NCBI GenBank assembly: GCA_946902875.1
Contig: OX336345.1
Coordinates: forward strand, 18,011,395-18,075,394
DNA length: 64,000 bases
From: Nematopogon swammerdamellus
Lineage: Eukaryota > Arthropoda > Insecta > Lepidoptera > Adelidae
Direction of reading: 5' to 3'
Positions within the stretch are counted from its first letter, which is position 1; every line of letters starts with the position of its first letter. Below are positions 21,750 to 32,778 of the stretch, piece by piece. The notes below the pieces were generated by a model, which worked only from the letters and a program-made list of their open reading frames with translations, did no database searches and was not told the DNA's origin. The position numbers and the translations under genes are program-made.

Positions 21750-22190
21750 TAATACATACATACATACACACACACGACTTATCCCGGCAATCGGGGTAAG
21801 CAGAGTAATCGGTGTTGTGCTACAAGTATTCGGGTAAATTACAGCACAACACCGACCACCACGTTTAGAAAGTATTCGGACAAGATAACTCAGATCAGGC
21901 AGCAAGTAAGGCATGAAGGCCCGCCTGCTGCAAGACTCGGTGGAAACATCGTGCCGAGGTGAGAGTTGGCTACCTGTCGCCCTGCACGGCATCTTGTCCT
22001 TATCGCTTAGTCGCCTTTTGCATGAAGGCCCGCCTGCTGCAAGACTCGGTGGAAACATCGTGCCAAGGTGAGAGGTGGCTAGCCTGTCGCCCTTATGCAC
22101 GGCATCTTGTCCTTATCCCTTAGTCGCCTTTTACGACATGCACGGGGAGATATGCAGTGGAACTATTCTTATTAAGTACTGCTACGGCCC
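21750..22190 (+). repeat. Family C repeat with internal ~108-bp direct duplication
   Basis: (CATA)n/(CA)n, then ATCCCGGCAATCGGGGTAAG, CAGCACAACACCGACCACCA, a doubled block starting GCATGAAGGCCCGCCTGCTG (about 21911 and 22018), and the terminal TTTTACGACATGCACGGGGA and GCCCCACAC. Units agree closely, so the duplication is recent. Copy 40695-41150 has its own separate internal duplication. Confidence 0.8.
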
Positions 22191-22354
22191 CACACAGTTC
22201 TCATTCACGTTTTGTGAAATCACGCACAAGCGCTAAAACTTTATTATTTTTCTTCAACACCAAACTACTCACTGAAAGCCTTACTGATAAAAGCGAAAAT
22301 TCAGTATTTAAGAAACACATCATACGGTTTAACTTCACTTAACTAAACATAATA

Positions 22355-22620
22355 AGATCACACACACTGTATCCCGAAAATCAGGGTAAGCAGAGTGATC
22401 GGTGTTGTGCTGCAAGAACTCAGAAAAATTGCAACACAAAATCGACCACCACGTTTAGCAAAGTGTTCGGACAAGATAACTATCAAGCAGCAAGTAAGCC
22501 ACAACCCACCTGCTACACGACTCGGTGGACCGTGTCAAGATGAGAGAGAGGTGGCAAGCCCGTCGCCCTTTAGCACGGCATCTCGTCCTTATCCCTTACT
22601 TAAACGACTTTACAAATAAA
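22355..22620 (+). repeat. Family C repeat copy
   Basis: CACACTGTATCCCGAAAATC, GGTAAGCAGAGTGATCGGTG, CGACCACCACGTTTAGCAAA and CATCTCGTCCTTATCCCTTA. It lacks the CATGCACGGGGAGA end. Confidence 0.75.
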
Positions 22621-22669
22621 GATGTTCCCGTAGCTTCGCTTCACTCCGCTGGTTAAAATATCATATAAT

Positions 22670-23185
22670 CATCCTTGGATGTGCCAGGAAAAAGTCAGTG
22701 AAAACCACATGGTGAATTTATTGAGAAGTTCTCGTCTTATAAGCGAAGCCAGTCGGTCGATCGATACAGATTTTCCCATTATTCCGATTGGCATTACAGA
22801 TGTGCCCAATACAACATACACAGGAATGTACCTCAGCGGCTTAGGTGGTTCATTACATTGCAGTGTCAGGACACGATTAACTGGTGACTGGCGTAGTAAG
22901 TTTGTTGGCGACTTGGGCACTACAAACAATGAATGAGTCCTCGCCCGGCGGTAGTTGTCAGGCACGAACACTCATATAGAACTAAGCGCCGAAGGGTTGT
23001 GAATGTAACCGTTCAGTAGTTTGTACATGTGAACAAGAAGTGACAGAGTCCTTCTCACTTCCATGCAGATGTCATAATCTACCATGCCTAGGATAGCGAG
23101 GGATATAGAAGAGAATAGGAACTTTACTGATTTTGAAAGATGAATCTTAGAAATCTTCTCTGATTCCAATTATAATTATACCATT
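22670..23185 (-). pseudogene. Non-LTR retrotransposon RT C-terminal remnant
   Basis: Minus-strand translations in two frames read SLLVHMYKLLNGYIHNPSAL (from 23169 down) and then FVPDNYRRARTHSLFVVPKS followed by PTNLLRQSPVNRVLTLQCNE. This order (an MYKLLNG-like helix, a basic RTHSLF block, then TNLLRQSPVNR) is typical of the extreme C-terminus of insect CR1/Jockey-like RTs. A frameshift between 22940 and 22980 separates the two frames, so it is a dead copy. Confidence 0.7.
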
Positions 23186-23214
23186 CTGTTACATTAAGAA
23201 ACAAGTAGAGAGAA

Positions 23215-23415
23215 ACGCAAGAGATGCGACATACCTACTAGAGAACATGCAAGCGACGCGACGACGGTTCGAAAATTTAGAGAGATACGTTATCGACCCG
23301 ATGGCGGAATTGCCAACGCGCTGGCGGCTCAAGCCGGAGTTCCAGGTTGGAATCCTGGTCGGGGCGTATTTTTTCTCTTAATTTTCGGCTCTGCGTTTAT
23401 CTAAAAAGAAAAAGA
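23215..23415 (+). mobile_element. Family F repeat with embedded tRNA-like sequence
   Basis: A tRNA-like segment at about 23297-23368 has A box TGGCGGAATTGCCAACGCGC and B box GGTTGGAATCC (degraded). The flanks (CGGTTCGAAAATTTAGAGAG before, TATTTTTTCTCT and TTTCGGCTCTGCGTTTATCT after) are shared with the inverted copy at 59675-59875. The repeat unit extends about 75 bp upstream of the tRNA-like part, so the tRNA is internal rather than at the 5' end as in an ordinary SINE. Confidence 0.7.
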
Positions 23416-24584
23416 AAAAAGTTTAGAGAAGTAAACCCATTTGGACTTTCAGCGATTTTGATATTTTTCCTGAAAAAAAATGGTAAGATTTATAATACTA
23501 AGATTTTCAATACAATAATTACATATTCGGTCACTTAATTCACAACATGTCGTAAGCGTGCGAGGCACACGAATACTTTTAGCTTCAGCGTCCAGAGTGC
23601 GAACCCGGTTCGACACTTTGGACATAATAAAATATTTAATATCATATCTTGGGCGAGCGGACCAAATATTATCGGCTGCTCATAAAATAGGAAGTGCCCA
23701 CGCGAGAGCGAATAGGACGTCTATACAAAAGTGGTTTGGAGAGATAGAGACGGACGATTTCTTATTGTGGGAACTTGAACTTTGAAATGTCGGGGAAAAC
23801 GTTTGCTTTCTTTCGCTTTATTTTTATCGTCGCTATTATATTTTGATAGAGCCTTAGGCAGGGCCGGTGCGCGCCGCGCAGTGTATCTTGGTTGGTGAGC
23901 CTCTTCGCTTAACTTTACTCCAGGCATAGAGATGTACGGGGTAAAACAGCAGCGTGAAATATCAAGAGGAGAGAGATGTTCTTTACCGTTTACATTTTGG
24001 TTTGCTGAGTGGTTCTTTTCGCGGTTTCGTAGTACCTACTTTTCGGTTGCCTCGTGATATAGTTAATCGCGTTTTGTGAATTTAGTATTCATATTTAGAT
24101 ATTTTTGAGAAATTTTGAAATCGTTACATTATAATGCCACCTCTCAATAATGTATCTTTTTGCTATACATATGGACAGGAAACTACCTAAGCCCAATGTG
24201 AACTAACCCTTACTAATAAACGAAAATTGGAATTTAATAAAATGCCGAAGCGCATTGTAAAGCTTCTGAAAATATACGATTTTTATGTAAATTGCGCATT
24301 TTTTCAAGACGCAGGTACCTACTTACTGTTTTCACGCTTCCATGAGGTTTCCTTAAAAAAACATAACTCTAAAATCGTTACCAATGGTTACCACTGCTTA
24401 CTATTAATGCAATATTTGATGTTAAATCAAAACGTGTTGTGAAGTGAAATGCATTTTGAATGGTTGCCGGGGCAACGGGAGTTTCTTAGTAAACGAAAGT
24501 CAAGCTTAGGTAGGTATCAAGTAGGTATAATAAATCTCGAACAAAGTATCGGTTTTATAATAAAAATACCTAACACAACAGTCA
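23416..24584. other. Unique sequence, nothing recognised
   Basis: No gene, RNA or shared repeat recognised over about 1.2 kb. A GC-richer patch occurs at 23540-23780. Confidence 0.35.
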
Positions 24585-24980
24585 GGATCTAGTGCGTAAC
24601 GAGGCGATCGGCGGACACACCAAAGTAGTCGATATTGGACACCGGGTGGCTAAGCTCAAATAGCAGTGGGCTGGGCACGTAAGTGGACGAAATGACGACC
24701 GTCGATGTCAACGGGTCCTGCACTGGCGGCAATGGACAGGGAAGTTGACTGGGGGACGACCACCAGCCAAGTACGAAGCGACATAAAATAAGTAGGAGGC
24801 AATCAGTTATTTATTCTTTATTCTTTATTCATCATTCGTATGGTAGTACACTAACTACGCTTGAATTTGTCCTGTTTAGTTTTTACTAAACACAGTGGTT
24901 CCGTACCGCGCTAGGCCGGGAGGACTGGAGAAAGATTGGAGAGGCGTATGTCCAGCAGTGGACGCATACACGCTAACTAA
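24585..24980 (+). pseudogene. RTE-like LINE C-terminal remnant, interrupted
   Basis: GTGCGTAACGAGGCGATCGG, TGGGCTGGGCACGTAAG, CTGCACTGGCGGCAATGGAC and TATGTCCAGCAGTGGACGCA follow the order of 58428-58736. About 90 bp starting TTATTTATTCTTTATTC (24809-24892) is inserted relative to the other copies. An in-frame stop (AAATAGCAGTGGG for AAGTGGCAGTGGG) shows it is dead. Confidence 0.8.
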
Positions 24981-25256
24981 CTGACTGACAACAGTCCATT
25001 CAGTTCCATGAAACTGTATATTATTTGAATGATAAAAAAAATAAAATATTTCCGTTGGATGTTATCACGCAAGTTGAGGAGTAGATGTAATGTGCTTACC
25101 TTAAAAGTTTCACGTGATAAATACAGGGGAGAGCTCCGTGAATATAAAATACAGAGTACACTCAACTAAGTAACTAAACTTCAAACATATTAGTCAGTTT
25201 TTCTAGAGTTTATTATTGAGATGAGAAATAGAGGAATGCGCGTGAAATTCAGTATT

Positions 25257-25664
25257 CTTAAGGGTCTCCCTAAATTGTGCCTCTCACTCTAACAATGCGC
25301 GTTTTATTTTATTATGAAGAAATTATACAACTTATAAAAAAATCCTATGGGAGAAACATACATGATAAAATTATTAATGCTTTTCAATAAAAATATTTGG
25401 TACTCCGCATATAGGTAATAATATAAAAAAAAAAAAACAAAAACATAATAAACTTTTAGTTTTTTTTTTCAATTATTATATGAGTACCAAATTTTTTTAT
25501 TGAAAAACATTAATAATTTTTTATAAATTGTATAATTTCTTCATAATAAAATAAAATGTATGAAAAATGTTGGCCGTTTTTCATACATTTTATTTTAGAA
25601 AGAGAACAAGAGGGATTATTTATTTTAGAAAGAGAGGGTAGATTTAGGAAGGAGCCCCCTTAAT
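25257..25664. mobile_element. TIR/foldback MITE, ~408 bp
   Basis: The terminal inverted repeats are CTTAAGGGTCTCCCTAAATT on the left and GATTTAGGAAGGAGCCCCCT-TAA on the right. Long inner arms also pair: TTTTATTTTATTATGAAG against CTTCATAATAAAATAAAA, and TTTGGTACTC against GAGTACCAAA. A second hairpin, AAAATGTATGAAAAA against TTTTTCATACATTTT, lies at 25555-25597. Non-coding; the TTA at each edge may be the target duplication. Confidence 0.8.
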
Positions 25665-25731
25665 ACAACCAACATGGTTGGCTGTGCCGAGGGACCAATA
25701 GAACCAATAGTGCGGTCGACAGCGCCAAATT
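25665..25731 (-). mobile_element. LINE 3' tail fragment
   Basis: CAACCAACATGGTTGGCTGT then GCCGAGGGACCAATAG and TGCGGTCGACAGCGCCAAA are the complement of the 3' tail at 3524-3586. Confidence 0.75.
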
Positions 25732-26114
25732 GTCAACCTCGGTAGCTCAGTGGTGTGGTCGGTCGACTGTCGGTCCGATCATAAGCATACCTGGGCGCGG
25801 TCAGTGGATGGATGGGCTCCACCGTTGGAGGCTGACCGTGGTTCGAATTCCACGTAAAACTGTAGTTCCCTTCCCTTCTTACCTTATACTAGGTGGTAGG
25901 GTTTAACCCGCCCGGGTTGACACCACCGCACTGAATGAAAGGTCGGTTGAAACGGCTATGTAAATAGCTCGTGTTTTCCGTCCACTTCAGTGTAGCCGGC
26001 ACGACCAAAGGGAAGCACTGACATGGCACCTAGTTCACCAAGGTGTTATGGGCTGACGACATCGCGGATGCAGAAGGTGATGTAGACAACCGTGTCAGTT
26101 TCCATTAAAAAAAA
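25732..26114 (+). mobile_element. Family A SINE, full length
   Basis: Head GTCAACCTCGGTAGCTCAGT, then GTCGGTCCGATCATAAGCAT (the GTCCGATCA matches the 5S position upstream of TTAAGC), GGGCGCGGTCAGTGG and T-arm GTGGTTCGAATTCCAC. Full body and poly(A). It keeps more of the 5' side of the 5S-like segment than other copies but has lost part of the TACTTGGATGGGTGACC region. Confidence 0.9.
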
Positions 26115-26871
26115 TCATCTCTCACGAAACCACGCTCAGTGAGGCGCCATGCTAGCTATCAGATTTGCGGACTGCTGCTGGGATGTCTGTCTAGCCTGTT
26201 GAAACCAATGTCGTTTGTTGAAACGACGACGTTTGAAGTCCCATGGTTAAAGGATTCGGGGACAGTACGGGTTTTTTACGTAGAATGCATTAAATATGAC
26301 CTTAGTTAAATATGATATCAAATACCCAAAAATGAGACATTTTTGGGTAAATGAATGAAATAAACATTTCACTCGCATTTGACTGTAGTTATGTATCTCT
26401 GAAGAAGGATTTTTAGAAACTAATACTTCATTGATCTACAAATTATATATATTATAATGACAAAAAAATAGTGCTATTACATAGAACATGTAATAAAAGA
26501 CTTTATTTGAAGTTATTTGAGATTTGGGTGATTTTTCGCTCAAAAACAAATTTCCCAGCTCACCTTTTTGATGTTTAGGAGTATTTAAAAATATTTTCTT
26601 CCCGACTGTACGAGAAATGATTTAAAGTCCCGCCTCACAGCAAGATGATGCAGTAAGGGCGATTCCGGTACATTTTGCGGAGTGAGGCGGCGCGGGGCGG
26701 GGCGGCGAGGGGGTGGTGCGGGGAGAGGAAGCGGCCGCAAATATCTGAGAGGACGCGACGCTTGCGGAATATACCTGCTTACAGTCTGACTTATTTACTA
26801 CTACCTACTACAGTTGAAAATTGACTATATATATAGTTCATTTCTACCATGTTTGGTTAGTATTATTATAA
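26115..26871. other. Unique sequence with GC-rich island at 26630-26760
   Basis: AT-rich, then a short CpG-rich island (GGAGTGAGGCGGCGCGGGGC, followed by GGGGCGGCGAGGGGG). No exon recognised. Composition-only candidate for a regulatory element. Confidence 0.3.
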
Positions 26872-27062
26872 CACGAACGCTCTCCCTGCCCACGTATTTC
26901 TCCCCAAATACAGTCTTGGATCCTTCAAGAGAGGCGTGAATAGGCACCTGTCAGGCCGGCATGTCATTAGCAATTCCCGCGTGCGACCGAATGTCCATGG
27001 GCGTCGTTAGACACCATATGGGTGGCTCGGAGACACATGTCACGCTTTCTATAAAAAAAAAA
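26872..27062 (+). mobile_element. LINE RT C-terminal and 3' tail fragment
   Basis: CTCTCCCTGCCCACGTATTT, then CTCCCCAAATACAGTC, CCTTCAAGAGAGGCGTGAAT and GTCCATGGGCGTCGTTAGAC repeat 9286-9540 in the opposite orientation, ending in an A-run. Confidence 0.8.
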
Positions 27063-28128
27063 TTAGTTTCAGTCTAGACGTGGGGCTATACAAAATTGTA
27101 TGTAAAACGTAGAATGCCTTATGATCACTCTTCATAAATGTATGAAACAATTATTTTGAATTGAATTGAAATTTTGAATTCGAAAAGTAATGAAATGAAT
27201 GTACAATTTCACTAGAAAGCAGAAAATACATTTTGCTACCAATTAAAATTGTATTCATTAAAGTCAAAATACATACCACAGAACAGCGATCGGCGGCCGC
27301 CTTCCTGGCTGAATTTTCTCAAAAAATATATATATATTATAGCAAGTGAATAGCAAGTTAAAATATATGTGAATAGCAAGTTAAAGTTTGTATTAATATA
27401 AACGTAAATTAAATTAAAACATTTAGTAAATTATTATTCAATGGTCACGTGAAATCATGTTTGTGTATATAAAAGCAATTTCAACTTTTACAGTATTTAG
27501 TAGTAGGTACATATTTATATATTCTAAGTTTTATATTATTCTGCATACGAAAATATCTCCCTACACGACGACGTTAGCAACATATGAAAATGTTGCGGCT
27601 TGCTCGAGTTAGGCCTTAATAAATTACATCCACGTCCTCCCCCTTAACCCCGAACGCTAACCCCTTCTTTATAAACTAGCAGCTCGACGATGCGCCTTAA
27701 TATAATTTATAACTATTACCTGAACGATGCGAATTTATGGAACCGGGGCCTTGAGTCAAGATAACTTATCCAGCTTTTGAAATTTCAAATAGTCACAGCA
27801 GATATGTTAAAATTATACATTATGTACTTACCTATGTATGCACGAGTGCCAACGAACAAGCGTATATGGGCATGGATAATAAACTATTTTGCACATTCAT
27901 AGCGTATAGCAGTTTACTGTATAAACGTTGTCCACTGTATTTTTATTAAGTAGGCATAACTCGCGAACGAGTCATTCGATCTTGTTGTAACTTCATTATA
28001 TCAGAATGGTAATTTTAAATATACCACGAGTTTTATTTAAACATAAGCGGAGACGCGGGCACGACTTGTAAGATTTTTTTCTGGTATCTGATCTCTTAAA
28101 CTCGTAAGTTTAAAATATAACATACATA
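27063..28128. other. Unique AT-rich sequence
   Basis: No exon recognised. It includes a short AATTG-repeat tail (27150-27182) and two TAAT-rich segments around 27615-27730 (GCCTTAATAAATTA, GCCTTAATATAATTTA) in an otherwise repeat-free patch. Confidence 0.3.
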
Positions 28129-28318
28129 CATGCTACATACACAACGTCACGCCCATCTCCCGGCGGGGTAGGCAGAGACAATTGATCTCCACTTGCCGTG
28201 ATTCTGACACACCTCTGCCGCCCCTTCCACTCTCGTAGTGGTCTTCATACATGCTCGTCGGGTACGGGTACTACGCACTTGAACATTTTCGAGCACATGC
28301 CCTTAGTGACTTACTATC
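28129..28318 (+). repeat. Family L repeat copy
   Basis: CGTCACGCCCATCTCCCGGC, GGGGTAGGCAGAGACAATTG, CACCTCTGCCGCCCCTTCCA, CTTCATACATGCTCGTCGGG and GAGCACATGCCC are shared with 49140-49325 (+) and 46975-47105 (-). Non-coding, class unknown. Confidence 0.8.
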
Positions 28319-28423
28319 TTCATGAGCGCATATCGTTTACCTGAATGCAGCTCGGCCTTCTGCCTCGCCCTTTCCTTCGTCCTTTTCGAATTTCATGAGA
28401 GCAAAACCGCGTGCAAAAGCTAG
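28319..28423 (+). mobile_element. Helitron 3' end
   Basis: AAACCGCGTGCAAAAGC then CTAG before T at 28424 matches the Helitron 3' terminus. The 5' part is interrupted by the family L copy or lost. Confidence 0.6.
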
Positions 28424-29035
28424 TCCTCTGCATAAACGAGTATTTGGAATGGTTTATACGTTCTCGTTATTACTCGTAGTTTTCTAAGCAAGCTTTTTAA
28501 ATTTATTAACCATGTTTAATACAAATATAAAAATATCGCCCTAAATAGCTCTAAAAATATAACTACAACCACCAACTACTAGTTTCACCGTAATCGCGTT
28601 CAATATTCCTTTGTTCACTTTCAGACTCATTAAAAAGGCTATGCAATTTAACGAGTGGATAGTGTGCTAACCCTACCACCGCGCACGGCATTTACTGCTT
28701 TATTGCGTTAGTTGGAAGGGTGGCTTTCGGGTGCGTGCGGTTAGGGGTGTGCGGGAGAAGATTAGTGGGTAGAAGGCAGAAGCGCCGCTGAGCGGATGAT
28801 GGGACCCTGGAGTGTGCTTACAAATTAGAAGCGGAGCCGCAATGAAGTGATGCCAGCAGTAATGGCGACTGATGTCGGAATGTCTTTATATGTTGATTGT
28901 GCGGCCCAATTGGCTAGCTCCACACAACTCAGCTCATCGGCCTATCGGATGTGCGGTTTAAATTTATAGGATAGGCCATGCCTGTCCATGCAAACGTTTT
29001 CCATCCGTATGTACATTGAGAAAATTGCCTATTAA
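28424..29035. other. Unique sequence with GC-richer centre
   Basis: No gene or shared repeat recognised; 28670-28870 is GC-rich and repeat-free. Confidence 0.35.
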
Positions 29036-29562
29036 AAGTTTTTTTTTCTGTAATGCAATCCGGTATGGATAGCTGAGTCGGAGGGGCCGAAGCGCATGCT
29101 CCAACGAGACAATAATCACCTCCGAGAAGGTAGGTGCCATACCATACCGCAGACTTCCCTGGATTTCTGGCTATACTGGACTAGAGGAGAACACAACCGA
29201 GGCTGCTATGCGGCCATCTTACATCCAGTACGGTGTTACCAACCCAGTCGGCTACAACTTGAGCCTACCAACCACCTAGTAAGGGGCAAGAGAAAGGGGC
29301 CTACAGTTTTACACCGGTTCCGAACGGTGAAGCAGCAGGTGTTAGGGTCAAATTGTAGCCTGGGTTTATACCACCGTACTTCATGTAATATGGCCGCATA
29401 GCAGCTTCGGCTGTGTTCTCCTCTAGTTCAATATACCAAGCAATCTAAAGGGAAGTCTTCGGTATGGCACCTACCTTCTCGGAGGTGATATTGGCTGATC
29501 GGAGCATGTGCTTTAGCCACTCTGACTCAGCCTCACATACTGCGGATTACATAAAAAAATAT
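29036..29562. mobile_element. Two family D repeats in head-to-head inversion
   Basis: 29050-29330 reads family D on the minus strand (GGAGGGGCCGAAGCGCATGC, GGCTGCTATGCGGCCATCTT) and 29340-29560 reads it on the plus strand (ATGGCCGCATAGCAGCTTCG, GTGATATTGGCTGATCGGAG). Together they form an inverted repeat of about 500 bp. The 101-codon frame inside is a by-product. Confidence 0.8.
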
Positions 29563-29619
29563 ACATATCAAAACCGAAATTAGTTCTAAATAAACAAAAG
29601 ATCCTTATACATATATACA

Positions 29620-29895
29620 CGCTGTTGTTGTGGTACACACATACACGGTGTTGTGCTACGAGCACTTTTGCAAATTACAGCACAACACCGACCGCCACGT
29701 TTAGCAATGTATTATGTACAAGACCCACATACTGCATGACTCAGTGGAAAGACCGTGCCAAGGTGAGAGGTGGCTAGCCTGTCGCCCTTTAGCACAGGAC
29801 CTTGTCTTTATCTCTTAGTCGTCTTTTACGACATGCACGGGGAGAGATGGAGTAGGGCTATTATTTTTTAAGTACCGGCGCCCCCACACGGTGCG
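29620..29895 (+). repeat. Family C repeat copy
   Basis: GGTGTTGTGCTACGAGCAC, CAGCACAACACCGACCGCCA, GTGGAAAGACCGTGCCAAGG, TGCACGGGGAGAGATGGAGT and GCCCCCACACGGTG. It runs nearly to the family 3' end. Confidence 0.8.
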
Positions 29896-30575
29896 GCATA
29901 CTTAAAGAACTTTATGAATAAAAGTGATCCTTCCAGAACCATCCTCACAGCAATACAAGAAAGAGCCTCGTAAGTGCGAAAAAATAAACCTCAAATTGAG
30001 CACTGGGCGTCCTCAAACAAAGCCCCGACGTCTCCGCGGCTCGATTTTATCTTATTTGTCCGAATAGGATAACTTACAGAAAAAAATCCAAACATTAGGT
30101 ACACCGATAAAGAAAGGTCTGAGAGAGTCTCCTATCTCTCTCTCTGCTGATACGGTGGAAACCCTTTCTATCTCTGGGAAGGCGTTGGGGAAAATTCAAC
30201 ATAATTGCCGTACAAATGACTCTGCCCGCGCGCCGGCGCCAACGTTTTCAGGGAAATTGCGGCGCGATCTGGCGCGCTGGCGAATTTTGTTCAGCGCGAT
30301 GGTCTTGCGATGCATCTGTGGATACAATTTGTATCCTTAAATTTGTGTTATGTAATTATTATTTCACCTAATTAACATTTTTTTGGGTACCTATAATTGA
30401 TTGAAAATCTAAAGAAACTGTGCTTACAACCTATACTTACTCCCGTTAGATGAGAAAGGAAGGCCAGGCAATAAAACTACTTACGTAAAAGCTTCTTGCT
30501 CTGTGGTTGATCATCTGGTACATTTTGGTTTTTATTTTCTTCAATTTTATCGAATCCTTATTGAATTCAAAAGCA
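29896..30575. other. Unique sequence with a GC-rich patch at 30215-30310
   Basis: No gene recognised. The frame 30155-30340 follows the GC-rich patch and has no family motif. Confidence 0.3.
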
Positions 30576-30660
30576 TCAGATTCAGATTCAGATTCAGATA
30601 TTTATTTCGCCATAAAGAACACACAACAATAACAATATTACATTGAGACATGCATATTCA
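30576..30660 (+). repeat. LINE-type 3' end with (GATTCA)n
   Basis: A repeated CAGATTCAGATTCAGATA run followed by TTTATTTCGCCATAAAGAAC resembles the microsatellite-ended 3' termini at 33380-33475, 50519-50645 and 60195-60330. Confidence 0.5.
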
Positions 30661-31780
30661 GTATGGTTCGTCATCATTTTTTATGATGACCCGTTCAGTA
30701 GTGCAATCTATAAGGAAGAATCGGGTAAGAAACCTTACAGAGCTTTTTTTAAATATAGCTTACATACTAAGTTTTCATTATGTTAAATATAACATACTAT
30801 ATCTAAGCAAAAAATTAAAAATACTAAGTCAAAAATATACTCATTAAAAAAGATAATAAAATACAAAACAAAGAACATAGGGTTCAGTCAAGTTATTAAT
30901 AAAATTTGTGTTTATGCATATAAACAATTTGAATTATCAAAGTCAGCAGAGTGATCGATTCCACATATCACATATTGTCCTGTACCTACTTAGCAGTCGC
31001 ATAAGAAAATCAGAAAAAAATCATATCACAGTGCATCAGTCCTAAACTAGACCTAGACCTCTCTGGTGAGGCTTACGATATACAAGCAAAATATCTGTTA
31101 ATTAAATAAATACCTTAGAAATTTCGTCTTGAAATTGAATCATGTCAGACGGACTGATGATGAACGTACATTCTAAAGAAAATTTACGAGGAGATGATAC
31201 TCATAGATTTCCGAATAAAATTTTAATTTAAGAGATGCATGCCTACCTTACTTCACAAGTTTCGTCACAGTCTCAATAATTCGTTCCTAAAAACAGCCAA
31301 TTGCTCTTGCTACATAAAGCTCGCCCGGCTCTCTACATGACTATGTACATTTACCAATAGGTATATTGTCAATTGGAAACTACTAGCTATCGCCCCCCAC
31401 TTGGCCGTAGATTTAAAAGAGTCCACAGCCGCGCGCTGCTCCGCCGCGATGTAGAGAACCTAAAAATGGTAGATAAATCAATCCATATCTATCTATAAAT
31501 TTATGTGAGAAATAAAACACAGACAAAAACAGAAAATAATAAAGATAATAATTATTTAAAAAAAAACTTCAAGGAGAATATTGCGTGGAGCGAAGGCTTA
31601 TAAAATAAAAACAATCGGAACCGGAATGCAGCATGACTGTAGACACACACATGGGGTCTAAGGACGTCCGCGGATATTTTCCCGATTCTGTTAATGTATG
31701 ACTTACAAAGTCGGTTCTTCGACATTCAAGTCTTCATTTTTATTTATGTACGTAATTGAAAAAAAAAATACTAGGGTTTA
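30661..31780. other. Unique AT-rich sequence
   Basis: About 1.1 kb in which nothing was recognised. One CGCGCGCTGCTCCGCCGCG-like patch lies near 31430. Confidence 0.35.
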
Positions 31781-32092
31781 TTGCAAGCTCGGCATGTTTT
31801 TTTTGAAGTGATGACGTCACGTCTTATAAATTGATGAGCACCGGCTGCACGCACGAAAGCGTGTAGCGTTGATATTCAAAGTTACCATGGAAACGTCTTA
31901 AGAAGTAAAACTGTCAAGATCAGACAACAGAAGTTTTGATGGCCAGTCACAAGATGATTAATCTTTCTACTGGAAATAGAAATTACCGATCTTTGATCTA
32001 TTTACTACAATTATTCCACGTCATCACGTAAAACTATCGTCCGTAAACCGACTTTACAGACAACCATTTTTTTTTATATAAGTAATTAAAAA
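31781..32092 (+). mobile_element. Family I MITE carrying a CRE palindrome
   Basis: The left end has GTGATGACGTCACGTC with the full CRE octamer TGACGTCA at 31812-31819. The body has GATGAGCACCGGCTGCACGC, TACCATGGAAACGTCTTAAG and GTCACAAGATGATTAATC. The right end is CGTCATCACGTAAAACTATC then CGTCCGTAAACCGACTTTAC. TGATGACGTCACG at one end and CGTCATCACG at the other are inverted. Sister copies are 45062-45310 (-) and 53436-53772 (+). Confidence 0.8.
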
Positions 32093-32485
32093 ATGGAAAC
32101 TTCCTTATTGCGGTGGATTCTTTTTTCGCGTCATCAAGTTTTATCGTATGAAGACACAAGCTTTACTTTAGTCACAAAATTACTGCCCATACTGAACGCT
32201 GAGATGTTACACATCAAAAAGCCTTGCTTGCCTATTAGCGCTGGCGTAAAAATCGTGCCTAATTATGTTCCACGCGAAGCGCACTACGGGGCGGCGGCGG
32301 GGGCGAAGTGCCGAATTATTTGCTTCCATTTCTAATACAAAATAATACTTTGAAACAACAGCAGCATTTGTGCGGCGATACGTGTGTGTACACGCACACG
32401 TATACACTTATACTGACAGAAAAAAGGTGGCCCAACATCGCGGGTGTATGTAACACGTGATACAGCCAATTGTGTCAAGTTACGT
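32093..32485. other. Unique spacer
   Basis: No gene recognised. The frame 32093-32335 runs from MITE-flanking DNA into a GC-rich patch and shows no motif. Confidence 0.3.
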
Positions 32486-32778
32486 ATAAAAAACCGGCCA
32501 AGTGCGAGTCGGAATGGCGCACCGAGGTTTCCGCAGAAAAAAAAACTTTGAAAAAACACGTTTCTTGTATGGCGACCCCCTTCATTTTTCACGTTTTAAA
32601 TGTTTTATTATTTATTGATATATCCGCCAAAATAACACATATTCTGTGGAAAATTTCAACCGACTAGCTATTACGGTTCCAAAGATACAGCCACCGAACG
32701 GCCGGATATAACGTGACATTTTTTTACGTAGACGTGATATTTATAGGTTTCCGTACGAGGCACGGAAACCTAAAAATA
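32486..32778 (-). mobile_element. Family E element copy
   Basis: AAAACCGGCCAAGTGCGAGT and CGGAATGGCGCACCGAGG at the left; AATAACACATATTCTGTG, CGTACGAGGCACGGAAACC and an A-rich edge at the right. It is the reverse of 14790-15052. Confidence 0.85.

Noticed and set aside
23297..23368. Possible tRNA-Leu gene
   Set aside because: The B box is damaged, the anticodon stem does not fold convincingly and the same sequence is repeated with flanks at 59675-59875.
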